Shown here piece after piece: positions 33,965 to 45,100 of a stretch of 64,000 nt of DNA. The stretch lies in the NCBI GenBank assembly GCA_916610825.1, contig OU744449.1:7770243-7834242 (forward strand), written 5' to 3'. The notes below the pieces were generated by a model. The model ran no database searches, had not been told where the DNA came from, and saw nothing but the letters and a program-made list of their open reading frames with translations. This stretch comes from Haliclystus octoradiatus. Its lineage: Eukaryota > Cnidaria > Staurozoa > Stauromedusae > Haliclystidae. The position numbers and the translations under genes were made by a program. Each line of letters opens with the position of its first letter. Positions within the stretch are counted from its first letter, which is position 1.

Positions 33965-35107
33965 TGCAGCTTACCATACGATCCCAATGGTTGTTACAGT
34001 TGACAATTCCGCAGTGAGTTCCATCTTTTTTGTTCTGTTGTCCTGAGGAACAAATTCCATAAATTCCCGTGAGTTGCTACACCATTTCTATTGTATACTT
34101 TACTTCCATTAAGGTATTTAATCTGTATTCATCAAGAGCAGGTACCTTAGTAATTTCAGCATATAACGCCCCATTTTCTGCAGTAGGGTCTCCAAACTCT
34201 TCATCCAATATTCCAATGACTGGATGAATTTTTCAAATCCACGTGTCTTTTCAGACTGTACTACAGATTTGGCAACACCAGAAATAATATGTTAACTGTT
34301 GGTGTTTGGTGATCAATGGTAGATTTCTGTTTAGTATGATTGCCGAATGAAATTGTTCCTTGAAATCATCATACTCTGCTGGGTTCATTCTGGTAAACGA
34401 TATGGGAAAGAGTCTTTCGCCATTTAGGTGCACCTGGGTCATAAAAACAAAATTCGTTGAAGATTTTATTGTAAAGAACATCCCCACGACGATATGTCTT
34501 CTGATCGGGGCTTTGTCATGCTTTCATGTTTCTTGGATTTTACAGATAGCCAATTTGGATTTTTATACCATGAACTCATTTTTGTTGGTGTAGCTTGTTG
34601 TTTAGTTTGTGTGCCGTATCTGCTTTTTGTTTGTGGCTGATTTTATAACTATTTCTGTTGCTGTAATGGCTCATCTTCACGAAGTCTTGATTGCTTTCAC
34701 TACCATAATTCAAATGACCAACATCTGCAATGTTTGATTGCATATCACTTTCCTCATTAAAATTGGTGTTAATATCATGTAATTTTGTATATAGGATTGT
34801 TTTATGCTTATAACGTGCTTCTGCTTTACATGAAGCTTTCTATATCTTACATTTCACTGCTGAAAGGGTACTCTGGCTTCATGAAACTCATAGTTTCGCT
34901 GGATCACCATAACGCCCAAAACTTTGTTTCCCGCCGCACCCTCTCATATGATGGTATAATTTGACTTCTTATCTTTATCACATAATTCTCAACAAGCTCT
35001 TGAACATCATCAGGCCAATCATCGTTATCGTCACATGATGAAAATTCGATTGTTATATTTGATCGTTTATCAATACCATCAGTATCGATATCTCCTTCTA
35101 AATTCAT
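33965..35107 (-). mobile_element. Probable retroelement debris
   Basis: Short minus-strand frames (34904-35107, acidic with 'DDNDDWPDDVQELVENYV'; 34251-34487; about 34250-33970) lie between the BEL/Pao and Gypsy remnants in the same orientation. They may be pieces of either element's polyprotein, but no motif is decisive. Confidence 0.4.
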
Positions 35108-35339
35108 TTTAAATTCATCTTACACACTTCTCCGCCCCGTTTGGTAATAATCCAAAGAGAAAGTAGAATAATATAAAAGTAAAATCATATCAAATAATTT
35201 ATATACAAAATAAAGAAACTTGTAAACTCTTTAAAACACCAAACAATTAAATATGAAAGTGGTAAACTCATAAACTCAAAATAATTGATTAAATATGTAA
35301 AAACAAAGCAATAAAACTTAATTACAAACTTGAGCTCGA

Positions 35340-36890
35340 GCATTACACATAAATACAAAACAGGAATTACATAGCGTGGTTACGCTAATTTCATATTCTG
35401 ACATTATTTAATATAATTTCTATCACTTTGTTGACAAGACTGGGATCAGGACCCACACCAGCAGCAGAAATTTTGAAGCATAAGAAAGTTAACGACGTGA
35501 CTTTGTTTACACATTTATTTTCGTTTATGGAAAGGCGACATTGCTTGCATCGCTCAAATACGGCATTCACCTTTTTGTTAAAGAATTTTTCAGTAACAGC
35601 GTGAATTAAAACATCGTCCTGGTAACAAATAATACCTTTCAGCCCACTCAAAACACTCTCTATAACGCTCTGAAATGTGCTCCATATTTATGTTGAAATT
35701 ATACTAAAGTAAAGGAAAATAAAGAAAATGGCACCGGTATCATGTTGCATAGGCACCATTTGACCATTTAAATTAACATTTTTCACTATAGCCTCCACAC
35801 TATTGATGTTTTCAGTGTGCTCGTAATGACACATAAAATAATTTGTTTCATCTTTGCATTCATTAATATTTTTGTCTTGGATTTCGCCATGTTGCTGTTC
35901 ATTTTAATTAAGTACATATTTGGTATTATTAGCAAAATCTTTCTTACCATCTTGTTGCTGTTTTCCTTTACCTGCTGATTTTCAGCACACCTTCCCAAGT
36001 GACCAATTCCATCACATGAATTGCATTTCTTACCATAAGCTGGACATTTTCGTGGTTGATGTTAGTACCCACAGTTGCCACAATTACTCTTCGTGTAATT
36101 GTTTTTAGAGTATTGCAAGCGGGTGACAGTATCGTCATGATAATTAATAGGAGGTGGTATGCTTGATAAATCGTCCGATCTTGATAGCTGCTGCGATTTC
36201 ACTGTTTGTGACCCAGTTCCCAGAAAATCCCTTGTCTGGTCAAATTGACTCACCCGTTCTCTAATATCTTCAAAAGTTGCTTTTAGATTTATCCGTAGAA
36301 AGTCCAATACCTCGTTTCGAACTTCCTTGTTGCCAAATGCATTAATGTACACCAACTTTTCATCTCAATTTCAGGGTCTTCAACCTTTTTGAAATTTTCA
36401 AACTCGCATCTGTCTGCGTGGATATTGATACGCAAGTACAGATCATCCGCTGTTTCGTTTTGATTTCTTTTTATGGCAAGAAAGTCCGTGCGTTCGGTCG
36501 CAGCTAATCTCTTTTTCGGTTTCTACCAATTCTTTTATATATTCGTATATTTCTTTATATGGCATGTCTGTTAACCTATTTGGTTTAACCAGACGATTCA
36601 ACTTTAATAATGGATCTTCTCCACACAATTCAATAAATAAATCTGCTTTTGCATAGATTTTAGTTTTGATGTCATCTTTACTATCTTTGCCTCTGGCATT
36701 GGCTTCGAAGGACATCAGCCATGCCTCTGATCTTTCTTCATCATATCCATCAAGGGGACACCAAGTTTGTCGTATAGCTTGCTTTGCTCCCAGCGAACAC
36801 ATGTTGCAACGACGGTCAAACTGGAACTAATTTATTGTTCAATTACACATAAATACATAACAGGAATTACATAGCTTGGTTATGCTAATT
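35340..36890 (+). repeat. Short direct repeat flanking the Gypsy remnant
   Basis: About 52 bp is repeated at 35340-35391 and 36836-36887 ('attacacataaatacaaaac' versus '...tacataac', then 'aggaattacatag.g(t)tggtta'). The copies bracket the Gag-RT remnant and could be the surviving overlap of two LTRs. A full LTR pair could not be traced. Confidence 0.55.
35391..36802 (-). mobile_element. Ty3/Gypsy retrotransposon remnant (gag, zinc knuckles, RT piece)
   Basis: 36802-36443 is a Gag-like capsid region (LDGYDEERSEAWLMSFEANA, then a helical repeat). After a frameshift, 36355-36062 continues it and enters a double zinc knuckle: CGNCGY, an in-frame stop at 36062-36064, then KCPAYGKKCNSC and GHLGRC in the same frame (to 35786). 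After a gap, 35651-35391 gives an RT fragment with CYQDDVLIHA (the YxDD box), ENKCVNKV and 'GPDPSLVNKV', as in Ty3/Gypsy RT. RNase H and integrase are missing. Inactive. Confidence 0.82.
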
Positions 36891-37099
36891 ACACACACAA
36901 TTACAACTTCACATACACAAGACATAACAGCCAGATAATTACATTCACAGCTATAAACACAGTTTCACAACAATTTGCACAAGAATTGCAAATACATGCT
37001 AATTGCTACTTCACATTGCTGACGTCACAACTTACATGCAGAATTGCTGTTTCTGCTGACAAATAGATCAGCAAATCACATTACAGTAGTCATCATAAC

Positions 37100-37786
37100 T
37101 TGGGGGTCATTTATCTTGGTTTTACATTACAACAAACTCCAACCTTTACAGAGCACATCAAGAAAGTGAAGCACAGATCATCAATGTGTATAGGAGCACT
37201 ACAACATCTTCCTCGAATATCATTTAAAGTTGCACTAGAAATATTTCATATGAAAATAACCTCTATGATCTCATACGCTTTCAAAGTAAGCTCTTCATTA
37301 TGCGCTCAAGCCATCTTACTGAAATTAACAAAATTCTTTCAAAATTTATTAAAAAGCCCTAAATATCTCATCCTACACCTCAAATACTTTGATTTACTTC
37401 CTTACACAAGAACCACCACTTACAAGAGCATTAGCATCCATGTACAATTTTGACCATGATGCAATTATGTCAGTCGAAAACACGATCTCCAAGAAAATCC
37501 GTTTATTAATCGCTAAGGGATACTTGAATGCTCCCATGATGAATCTTCCATGGTGGAAACAAGCAGACCAACCAAACAAGCATATATTAACATGTACTTC
37601 GGCTCATGGTTTTATCATTACATATGCACAAAGTCACAAACAAAACATGTATATCAGCCAAATGAACAACGTATATGTAAGGAATGTAATCTAAGTGCCT
37701 ATAACATCTTTCATATATTAACATGTCCTTCTATTCCATCATATTTTTCATTTATTAAATCGTTTGCAATAATTAAAAGTAGCTAA
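37100..37786 (+). pseudogene. LINE ORF2 C-terminal fragment
   Basis: Overlapping plus-strand frames read as the end of a LINE ORF2: 'GVIYLGFTLQQTPTFTEHIK' (RT thumb), then a helical region, and a C-terminal Cys/His cluster 'RICKECNLSAYNIFHILTC' at about 37665-37735, typical of the CCHC end of many non-LTR elements. Two frameshifts. Distinct from the minus-strand LINE at 30-33 kb. Confidence 0.65.
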
Positions 37787-38070
37787 ATAAATAAACTCAT
37801 ATCACGTATGTATTTTAGTAAAATTACAGGTGACTCAACTCTATGTAAAGATCAATTTGTATCTATAATAGTATTCATCTACCCTGAATTGGGTGAAATA
37901 TATCGATGAACTATTTCCTGGCATGTAACCAAGATGTAACATATATGCAATGAGGTCACGTTTTAAACGTTCTTCACGTTTTGATCTTCAAACAATGATA
38001 TGGATAGCAGGAAACTGAAATAGATCAAAAATCCAAATATTGATGATACTAAATTAGGACATACTTCTGA

Positions 38071-38427
38071 ATGTATTTAAAAAGAGAAAAAATGATATCT
38101 AATATATATAGTTATGATAGCGACATTGATGATATGAGAGAAAAGACATATCATATTCACTTTCAAAAGAATATTCATTTTATGATGGAAGAAATTCTGG
38201 ATATAAAGAAAGCACGTCATACCCCTACCACAAGAAAAGAAGCAACACGACGTGAAAGAGAAAGAATTAAAGAACTTTCAGAAGCATTTAATATACTTAA
38301 TCAATTATTGCCTGTTAGCAGTAATGAAAAATCAACAAAATTAGCAACGTTAAAGACCGTTGTTGCTGTTATTCGTCAACTAGAACATGAATTAGCAATC
38401 AAAAACAATAATAAAGATTCATCATAA
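38071..38427 (+). CDS. Single-exon bHLH transcription factor
   Basis: A 118-residue frame with a complete basic helix-loop-helix near the C terminus. The basic region is RKEATRRERERIK (about residues 54-66), helix 1 ELSEAFNILNQLLP, the loop SSNEKST, and helix 2 KLATLKTVVAVIRQLEHEL. The E-R-x-R core should bind E-boxes (CANNTG) as a dimer. The ERERIK basic region recalls the FIGLA / Fer / achaete-scute side of the family, but loop and helix 2 do not settle the subfamily. The N-terminal half is acidic and unrecognised. ATGs at 38071 and 38092 are both possible starts, and an upstream exon is not excluded. It sits alone among transposons yet is intact. Confidence 0.8.
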   Translation: MYLKREKMISNIYSYDSDIDDMREKTYHIHFQKNIHFMMEEILDIKKARHTPTTRKEATRRERERIKELSEAFNILNQLLPVSSNEKSTKLATLKTVVAVIRQLEHELAIKNNNKDSS

Positions 38428-39331
38428 GATTTAATCAAATACTTTACAAAGCAGAATTCCTGATCGGGATAATCCAGAATAATTTGGAATTCATCACTTT
38501 CTGACGAATACTGTGTTGTTGATGCTGTCTTTCACATTCACGGTATAGATACATAGCTGCACGTACTCCAAGGTAGGTCTGGTTCGTACTCCCCTTGTCG
38601 TTATGGTACCTTTATTGCTTATCTGGATTATTAGAGGTATGGTTGCAGCAATGTTGGGAGCAGTAATCTATGATCTATGATCTCCAGTGCTAGATTCGAT
38701 CTTATTAAACTGATATTGCTACCCGATTGCTTTAACTATTAGATGCATTACAAAATGAATTACTGTGATGCAATATTAATTACATATGTTTCAAGTCTAG
38801 CAACAATTTGAGCACAGATTAATTGAATTGGTCAGAGAAACTTTTAAGTTATCGTGCAGCTATACCTGATAATTGTTATATGTAATGAACTTGCTCAAAG
38901 TGGAAACTACATTGGACAATATCATGTATTATTGTGGTAATTTACATGTTCAGATTCTGAATGCTTTTACTTAATAAAATAATTTTTAAATTGTTGCAAA
39001 ATATATTTATATCATATTATCTCAACTTATAATTAGAAGTCCTTTCAAATGGTTGTTCGCGCATATATCCCCGAATTCTGAATTAATATTTTCGTAAGTA
39101 GTACCATTCGAAGCGCTGTGCTCTAAACTGGGTTCTTACGTCTCTTGATTTTTGATTTTCGTTTTCTGCTTTTCGCATCGACAAAATGTATCTTTCCATT
39201 TTGCAACTCCAGACCGCACCGCCATTGTTTGTCGATGTTTTCACCTCGTAGCCTATGTCTCTGCTCTGATCTGACAAAGTTGTTTTCGATTAGTCATTTT
39301 ACTACGGAAATCTAGATATGGCAATCGTAAA
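38428..39331. other. 3' flank of bHLH gene, no feature seen
   Basis: Non-coding. The minus-strand frame at 39083-39277 looks like chance. No repeats recognised until the TIR element at 39338. Confidence 0.5.
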
Positions 39332-39337
39332 CTTATA

Positions 39338-40915
39338 TGCCCTGTTTACAAGGAGGGCGAGTAACTCGGATAGGCGAGTAAGCTAAAAAGCTTTTTTTCA
39401 CAAGACTGATTTATAAATATATAGATATACATATAATAACACTACAATTTTACAGCAATATACTTTACAGGATAGACATTTGATGAACGATTTGATTAAC
39501 TTAATTATGTTATTCCGTGTAAGTGCTTCCCAAGGAGACGTTTGAAAGTTGGCCTGTTTGATACGTCCTTCATTGTAGACGGTAGATCCTTCCACTTCTG
39601 AGCACCAGCATTTTGAAATGAGTGGCAATGGCTTGGCCTGATGTAAATGTCATTGTGGTAGTGACATCTTGTTCTGGTGGTATGTGGTCGTTGAAATAAT
39701 GTGGAAAGCAAAGGAGGAGATCGGTTAAATTTAATTTTATGGGTGAACATTAGTTGATTTGATGTTATTCGTTCTCTGACAGAAAGCCAGCCAAGCTGAC
39801 TTTGCATATGAGAGACACGAGTTCGATAGTTACAACGGCGCACTGAGCTCATTCCTCTGTTCTGCAATCTCTGGAGGCGATCAAGATGTCCAGCTTTACA
39901 ATTCCCCCATACAATAGCGCAGTAGTCAAAATGGGGAAAGCAATGGTGTTATAAATAATTAATGCAAATTGCAAATTCCTAGATACTACGTTAAATTAAC
40001 CCGGTCTATCTGCTGGTGATCTATTTTGATAGAAAACTCAGTTGCTTCTTGCTTTTTTAAATTTGGCTTTGAGCCAATTACCATGCATTTAGTTTTTAAT
40101 ATATTGAGGGTTAGTCTATTTGCACACAGCCAGGCATGAATTTGGTTTAAATCTAAGAGTAAAAGTTGTTCTATGTCATTTAATTTTTTTTGAGCTACGT
40201 ACAAAATAGTATCATCAGCATATAAGTTAATTTTACAATTATTTACAGACTTGCATATGTCATTGATAAAAATAAGAAAAAGTAGAGGCCCAAGGATTGA
40301 CCCTTGGGGAACTCCATATTTAATTACACTCAAGTTAGAATTTACATTATTTACATTTACTATTTGTTTTCTAATAAAAAGAAAAATTAATTTAAAATAA
40401 AATTATTTACATTACTACCATTAATTTTAATTTATCTAATAAAATAATATGATCTAACGTGTCAAATGCTTTTTTTAGGTCTATATTACCACACCTACAA
40501 GATTTTTATCTAGAACATTATCGAAGCAAATTCCAAAAAATTTAAAATACACTGTACTTCCATCGGTGGAATGATTTTTACGGAAAGCCATATTGATAAT
40601 TAGTTGATAAGTTATTGGTTGTTAAATAATAATTTAGTTGAATATGTACAATTTTTTTTAGAATCTTTGATATTATAGGAAGTACTGATATAGGTCTGTA
40701 GTTCGTTCTCTCAGTTATGGAATCTCCTTTGTGCAAGGGGTACAAATTAAAAATGGTAGCTAGAATTTTCTTGAAATCGTTTTGTTTCAGCGCGCATGCT
40801 TAGACCAGCTTTAAATTATTCAACTGAGGTTACCCTTGTAAATACACAACACATTTAACTCGGTAAGGCGAGTAGCTCGCCAACCAGGATAACTCGCCCT
40901 CCTTGTAAACAGGGC
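39338..40915. mobile_element. TIR element enclosing a LINE fragment, 6-bp target duplication
   Basis: Left terminus TGCCCTGTTTACAAGGAGGG (39338) and right terminus ending CCCTCCTTGTAAACAGGGC (40915) are inverted repeats extending into 'cgagta.ctcg..taggcgagta'-type sequence for about 50 bp. The flanking CTTATA is duplicated at 39332-39337 and 40916-40921. The interior is mostly minus-strand LINE sequence (39505-40333 and decayed sequence to about 40760), so a LINE inserted into, or was captured by, the TIR element. Confidence 0.8.
39505..40760 (-). pseudogene. LINE reverse transcriptase fragment (inside TIR element)
   Basis: 40333-39986 has the RT core: VIKYGVPQGSILGPLLFLIF, INLYADDTILYV (YADD catalytic box) and LNILKTKCMVIG. 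39867-39505 gives the ORF2 end: RLQNRGMSSVRR, LGWLSVRERI, KFNRSPPLL, QKWKDLPSTMKD. Decayed upstream RT sequence can be traced to about 40760 (e.g. complement of 'ctcagttatggaatctcctt'). Frameshifts and stops make it non-functional. CR1/Rex-like by motif order. Confidence 0.8.
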
Positions 40916-41131
40916 CTTATACGGTATCAAAATCGTGTTTACGTTTTAAGAATTTTAATTGGTGTGAACAACCAACATTTCCGAGAACACTGACGCGTAT
41001 GTAGACATCACCAGACCCTTCATAGATGGCTCTGGACATCACCATGCCTGTCAGCTACAATTCATCGCTGCTGAAAAGTACCTCGTTTTCAAGCTTTGAA
41101 GTGTTGTTTATTATCCGTTCTCCGGTTATAT

Positions 41132-42112
41132 ATTTCTCACACTAAAACGAGCTATACAATTCACTTCATTTCTTAATATGTCAATACTCAGACATGTATC
41201 GAAGTGCTTTGAAAAAACTAGATGAAAAAATATGAAGTCTATATTTAGGAACAGCCATCTAGGTTGACCTAAGTGTGATTCCAGGTCTTTTCAGATTTCG
41301 AAAAAAGCCAGAATGTTTTTCAATTTTAAATGTCTCGCACACTAAAACGATCGACACAATTCACTTTGCTTCTAAGTATGTCATACTCAGACATGTATCG
41401 AAGTGCTTTGAAAAAACTAGATGAAAAAATATCAAGTCTATATTTAGGAACAGCCATCTAGGTTGACCTAAGTGTGATTTCAGGTCTTTTCAGATTTCGA
41501 AAAAAGCCGGTTTTTATGTTTTTCAATTTTAAATGTCTCGCACACTAAAACGAGCGACACAATTCACTTTCTTTCTAAGTATGTCATACTCAGACATGTA
41601 TCGAAGTGCTTTGAAAAAACTAGATGAAAAAATATCAAGTCTATATTTAGGAACAGCCATCTAGGTTGACCCAAGTGTGATTTCACGTCTTTTCAGATTT
41701 CGAAAAAAGCCGTTTTTTATGTTTTTCAATTTTAAATGTCTCGCACACTAAAACGAGCGACGTAATTCACTTTGTTTCTAAGTATGTCATACTCAGACAT
41801 GTATCGAATTTGCTTTGAAAAAACTAGATGAAAAAATGTCAAGTCTATATTTAGTAGCAGCCATCTAGGTTGACCTAAGTGTGATTTCACGTCTTTTCAG
41901 ATTTCGATAAAAGCCGGTTTTTATGTTTTTCAATTTTAAATGTCTCGCACACTAAAACGAGCGACACAATTCACTTTGTTTTTAAGTATGTCATACTCAG
42001 ACATGTATCGAAGTGCTTTGAAAAAACTAGATGAAAAAATATGAAGTCTATATTTAGTAGCAGTCATCTAGGTTGACCTAAGTGTGATTTCAATCTTTTC
42101 AAATTTCAAAAA
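41132..42112 (+). repeat. Five-copy tandem repeat, about 203-bp unit
   Basis: The word 'acatgtatcgaa' recurs at 41192, 41391, 41594, 41798 and 42001, giving spacings of 199, 203, 204 and 203. Each unit holds 'ctcgcacactaaaacgagcg', 'aaaaaactagatgaaaaaat', 'catctaggttgacc' and 'cttttcagatttcgaaaaaa'. The outer copies are the most diverged. It ends about 75 bases from the last exon (on the minus strand) of the C13-like gene. Unit length and array form resemble satellite seeds or the tandem core of some DNA transposons. Confidence 0.9.
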
Positions 42113-42186
42113 GCCGGATTTTCCTTTTGGGTATTTTAAGGGTATTTATCTTTTGTATCCAAAAACCAATCGATTTTATAATAAAA

Positions 42187-45100
42187 TTAGACGACAAACC
42201 TGTTCAAAGAGTAAATCTTTTGAAATACCTCCGTGTACGATGTACGTGTACCTGTCAGAAATATAGTGTGATAGTTCATTGGAGATGTCAATAACTTGTT
42301 GACAAAGACAACACAAATAAACATCTGCTGAGGTTTGTGGATAAATTTGATTTATCATTTTTCTTTTCTCTTGGTAATCTCATTGCTTACCTTCCTTTGA
42401 TTATGCTTTGCGAATAAATTATATATATATTTATATATATTTATAGTTATAATAATATTATATAATTACTTGTTATGTTACTGTATACTGTGCTACTAAT
42501 TGTTTACTGGATTCTTTGTAAAATGCAAGTGCTAGTTTCTGTTAGCATATTATCTGTTCTATATATACATTTTATCTATTTAATTTCTTCTATTTACATT
42601 TATTTACTTTAGAAATTTAAATTTCATTAGTGGAGTTAATTTGACTAATTTAAACAATTTCATGGATATAAGAGTCAACTTTAGGATTGTACTGCATTGA
42701 TGCTATCCGATCATATGTAATTTTTTCAACTTCTGATACTTTCCGACCACACTTTTACACCAACGCAGTCTTCAACGATATATATATATATATATATATA
42801 CATCTGCTTTCATTTTACTCCCACTGTTATCTAGATAGATCCAGGTACGATTTACTCTGCATATCCCTTCCATTGTTGTACCACTTAGCTTGTTATGCTA
42901 TTATCGAGCATAATATTATATGTATATTTCTGGAAGTTACCAAACATTGTCGAAAACATATATTTCAAGCGGGTTTTAAAAGTGTTCCTGTTGACGTCGT
43001 TGTTATGTCAGAAAGTGTTTTTGATGTGGTTTTACTTTTGACTGTACGACGAGGAATACGAAAAAATATTCTTGAAAGACTATAACGATTGAAAGTGCAA
43101 CCTACTCTGTCGCCAACTTGTCCATAAATCGTTCTTTTGTCATTGCCTGGTGACTCGAAACTGGTTAGTGTGTATTGATTGGCTGATGACAGCTCCTTCT
43201 GGACATCCTATAATAGAAGCAATTAAATCACAATGAATTTACAATGAGTAAACATGTCGTGAATGATGGCTATACTGCAGCTAAAGGCCGGCTATGCGAA
43301 ATGAGGAAATAGACCTCTAGCGACAGGTGGTCCATAGACACAGGGCCATTGGGTTAATTAAAACTAATACAAAAGCTATTGGAATGTTTGATTTGAATGG
43401 TGCATTGAGTTCATCATAATTTGACTCGTCTGATTTGCTCTGCTTACTAATTAAAACTCCTAGTTTAATATCACAATGTTTGATACACCTTTCTGATTAA
43501 ACAGTTTTTGACAGTTCCAAGTGGAATCACATCCTTTTCTCTTCTATTTGGTTTTAAACAAATATTGCGTTCTTTTGAAAAGTTCGTATGCCAATGTACA
43601 TGTATGACGCAGGACATGTTTTTCATGAATCTGAAAACATCGGGGAGTTTTTTCTTGGAAATGAAAATCGCAATTGAAATGGAGATAGTTTCACATAGTC
43701 GCCATGACGTTAGAATCAAATGCGTATTCAATCAAGGCCACCGAGAGGGGGTGAAGCGGGGATATTGCCCGGGGACCTGCGAGATTTTGCTGCTATATTA
43801 TGTATGATTGGGAATTTTTGCAAAATTTCGGCCCTTTGGAATTTTCTCTCGCTCCAATCGGAAACACATTTCTAAAATAATCTCAAATTTAGGTTTGTAT
43901 TATTTTCAAAATGCAACTCCCACAGTCAATATGATTAAACTATACTTCTGCAATGTGCATACGAGTCTTTTATACCTGGTATATCTTTCCCAGTTGTCTT
44001 CCTGTTTCAAAATAATTCCTCTCGTGCCATTTATTGTCCAACTCAATCCACTTTTTAGTAAAATCTTTTCTCCATGTATAACTTCTTTTATTCGATGATG
44101 CAAATATTGACATTTTATTGAAAACAGGATTGACTTTTGATTGATAACCATCTTTAATCTTTTCAACTAAATGTCCCGCATAATTTTGATCAGCAATCAC
44201 ATTAATATGCGTAGCATTACAATCATGTAACTGTTCTAATAATTGACGTACACGTAACATTTCTGTACTATCAGCAATACCATCATGATTACGATCCCAT
44301 AATAATAAATTACCATTTTTTAATGTTGGTCCATTAAGATATATTGTTAATGTATCAACGCAACGTTGTCCGCGTTGACATACGTTACGTATATGCCGTA
44401 AGATACCGCCCGATTCTGTTGCGGGTATAACGTCTTTAGTTTTTTGATTACCATCAACTATTTTGGATAAAATAAATGAATAGAATATAAAGCTGCGGCA
44501 GTGTATGATTATTAACAATAATCAATAATAATCAATAAAACGGAATGCGGTAAACAACTCGTCATGTTTTAAATAAAGAAAGCATAAACAATGATTATAG
44601 ACGGCATCACGGAATGGTATGCCGATCAATTGTCGCCTGGCAGCAGCAGCAAAAAAAGCGTAGGGTATACGTATGCATTGCTTATCTCATCATTGTCAAG
44701 GATAGTGACGATAACATCCGCAGACTCTTTTGATTAGAGCATTTCAAGGAATGAGCCGGCGTTTTGTGACGACGTATTAATAAGTTGAGGTTATAAAAAA
44801 CAACTTTTGAAGAGTACTACTGACATTACGATCTACATTACCAAACACCGATAATTCTTCATATTTTAAACGTTACGATAATTGACTCCCTAATATTTCC
44901 TAATATTGGGGGTATATAGCTCATATGTGTACCCTATAAGCCCACAGCTAACGTAACAGGAACACATTCCTCATTATTACTAAGTGTAATTCCCGGGGTG
45001 TAATTACAGCGTATCAAAGTGATTTAAGTTGTAATAGAATAACTAAGACTGCGATATGCAAAAGTATGGTCGGAGAATATTTGAAATGACGTCATACTAT

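Noticed and set aside
30240..40760. Active retrotransposons
   Set aside because: Every LINE, BEL/Pao and Gypsy piece shows stops, frameshifts or missing domains.
41132..42112. CRISPR-like regular spacing
   Set aside because: The whole 203-bp unit repeats with no unique spacers, in a eukaryotic genome; it is an ordinary tandem repeat.
42687..43085. 132-codon plus-strand frame
   Set aside because: It crosses a (TA)n microsatellite and antisense intron sequence, with low-complexity Tyr/Ile composition.
43508..44098. Plus-strand frames opposite exon 3 of the C13-like gene
   Set aside because: Antisense shadows; the minus strand has in-phase splice sites and recognisable domain structure.
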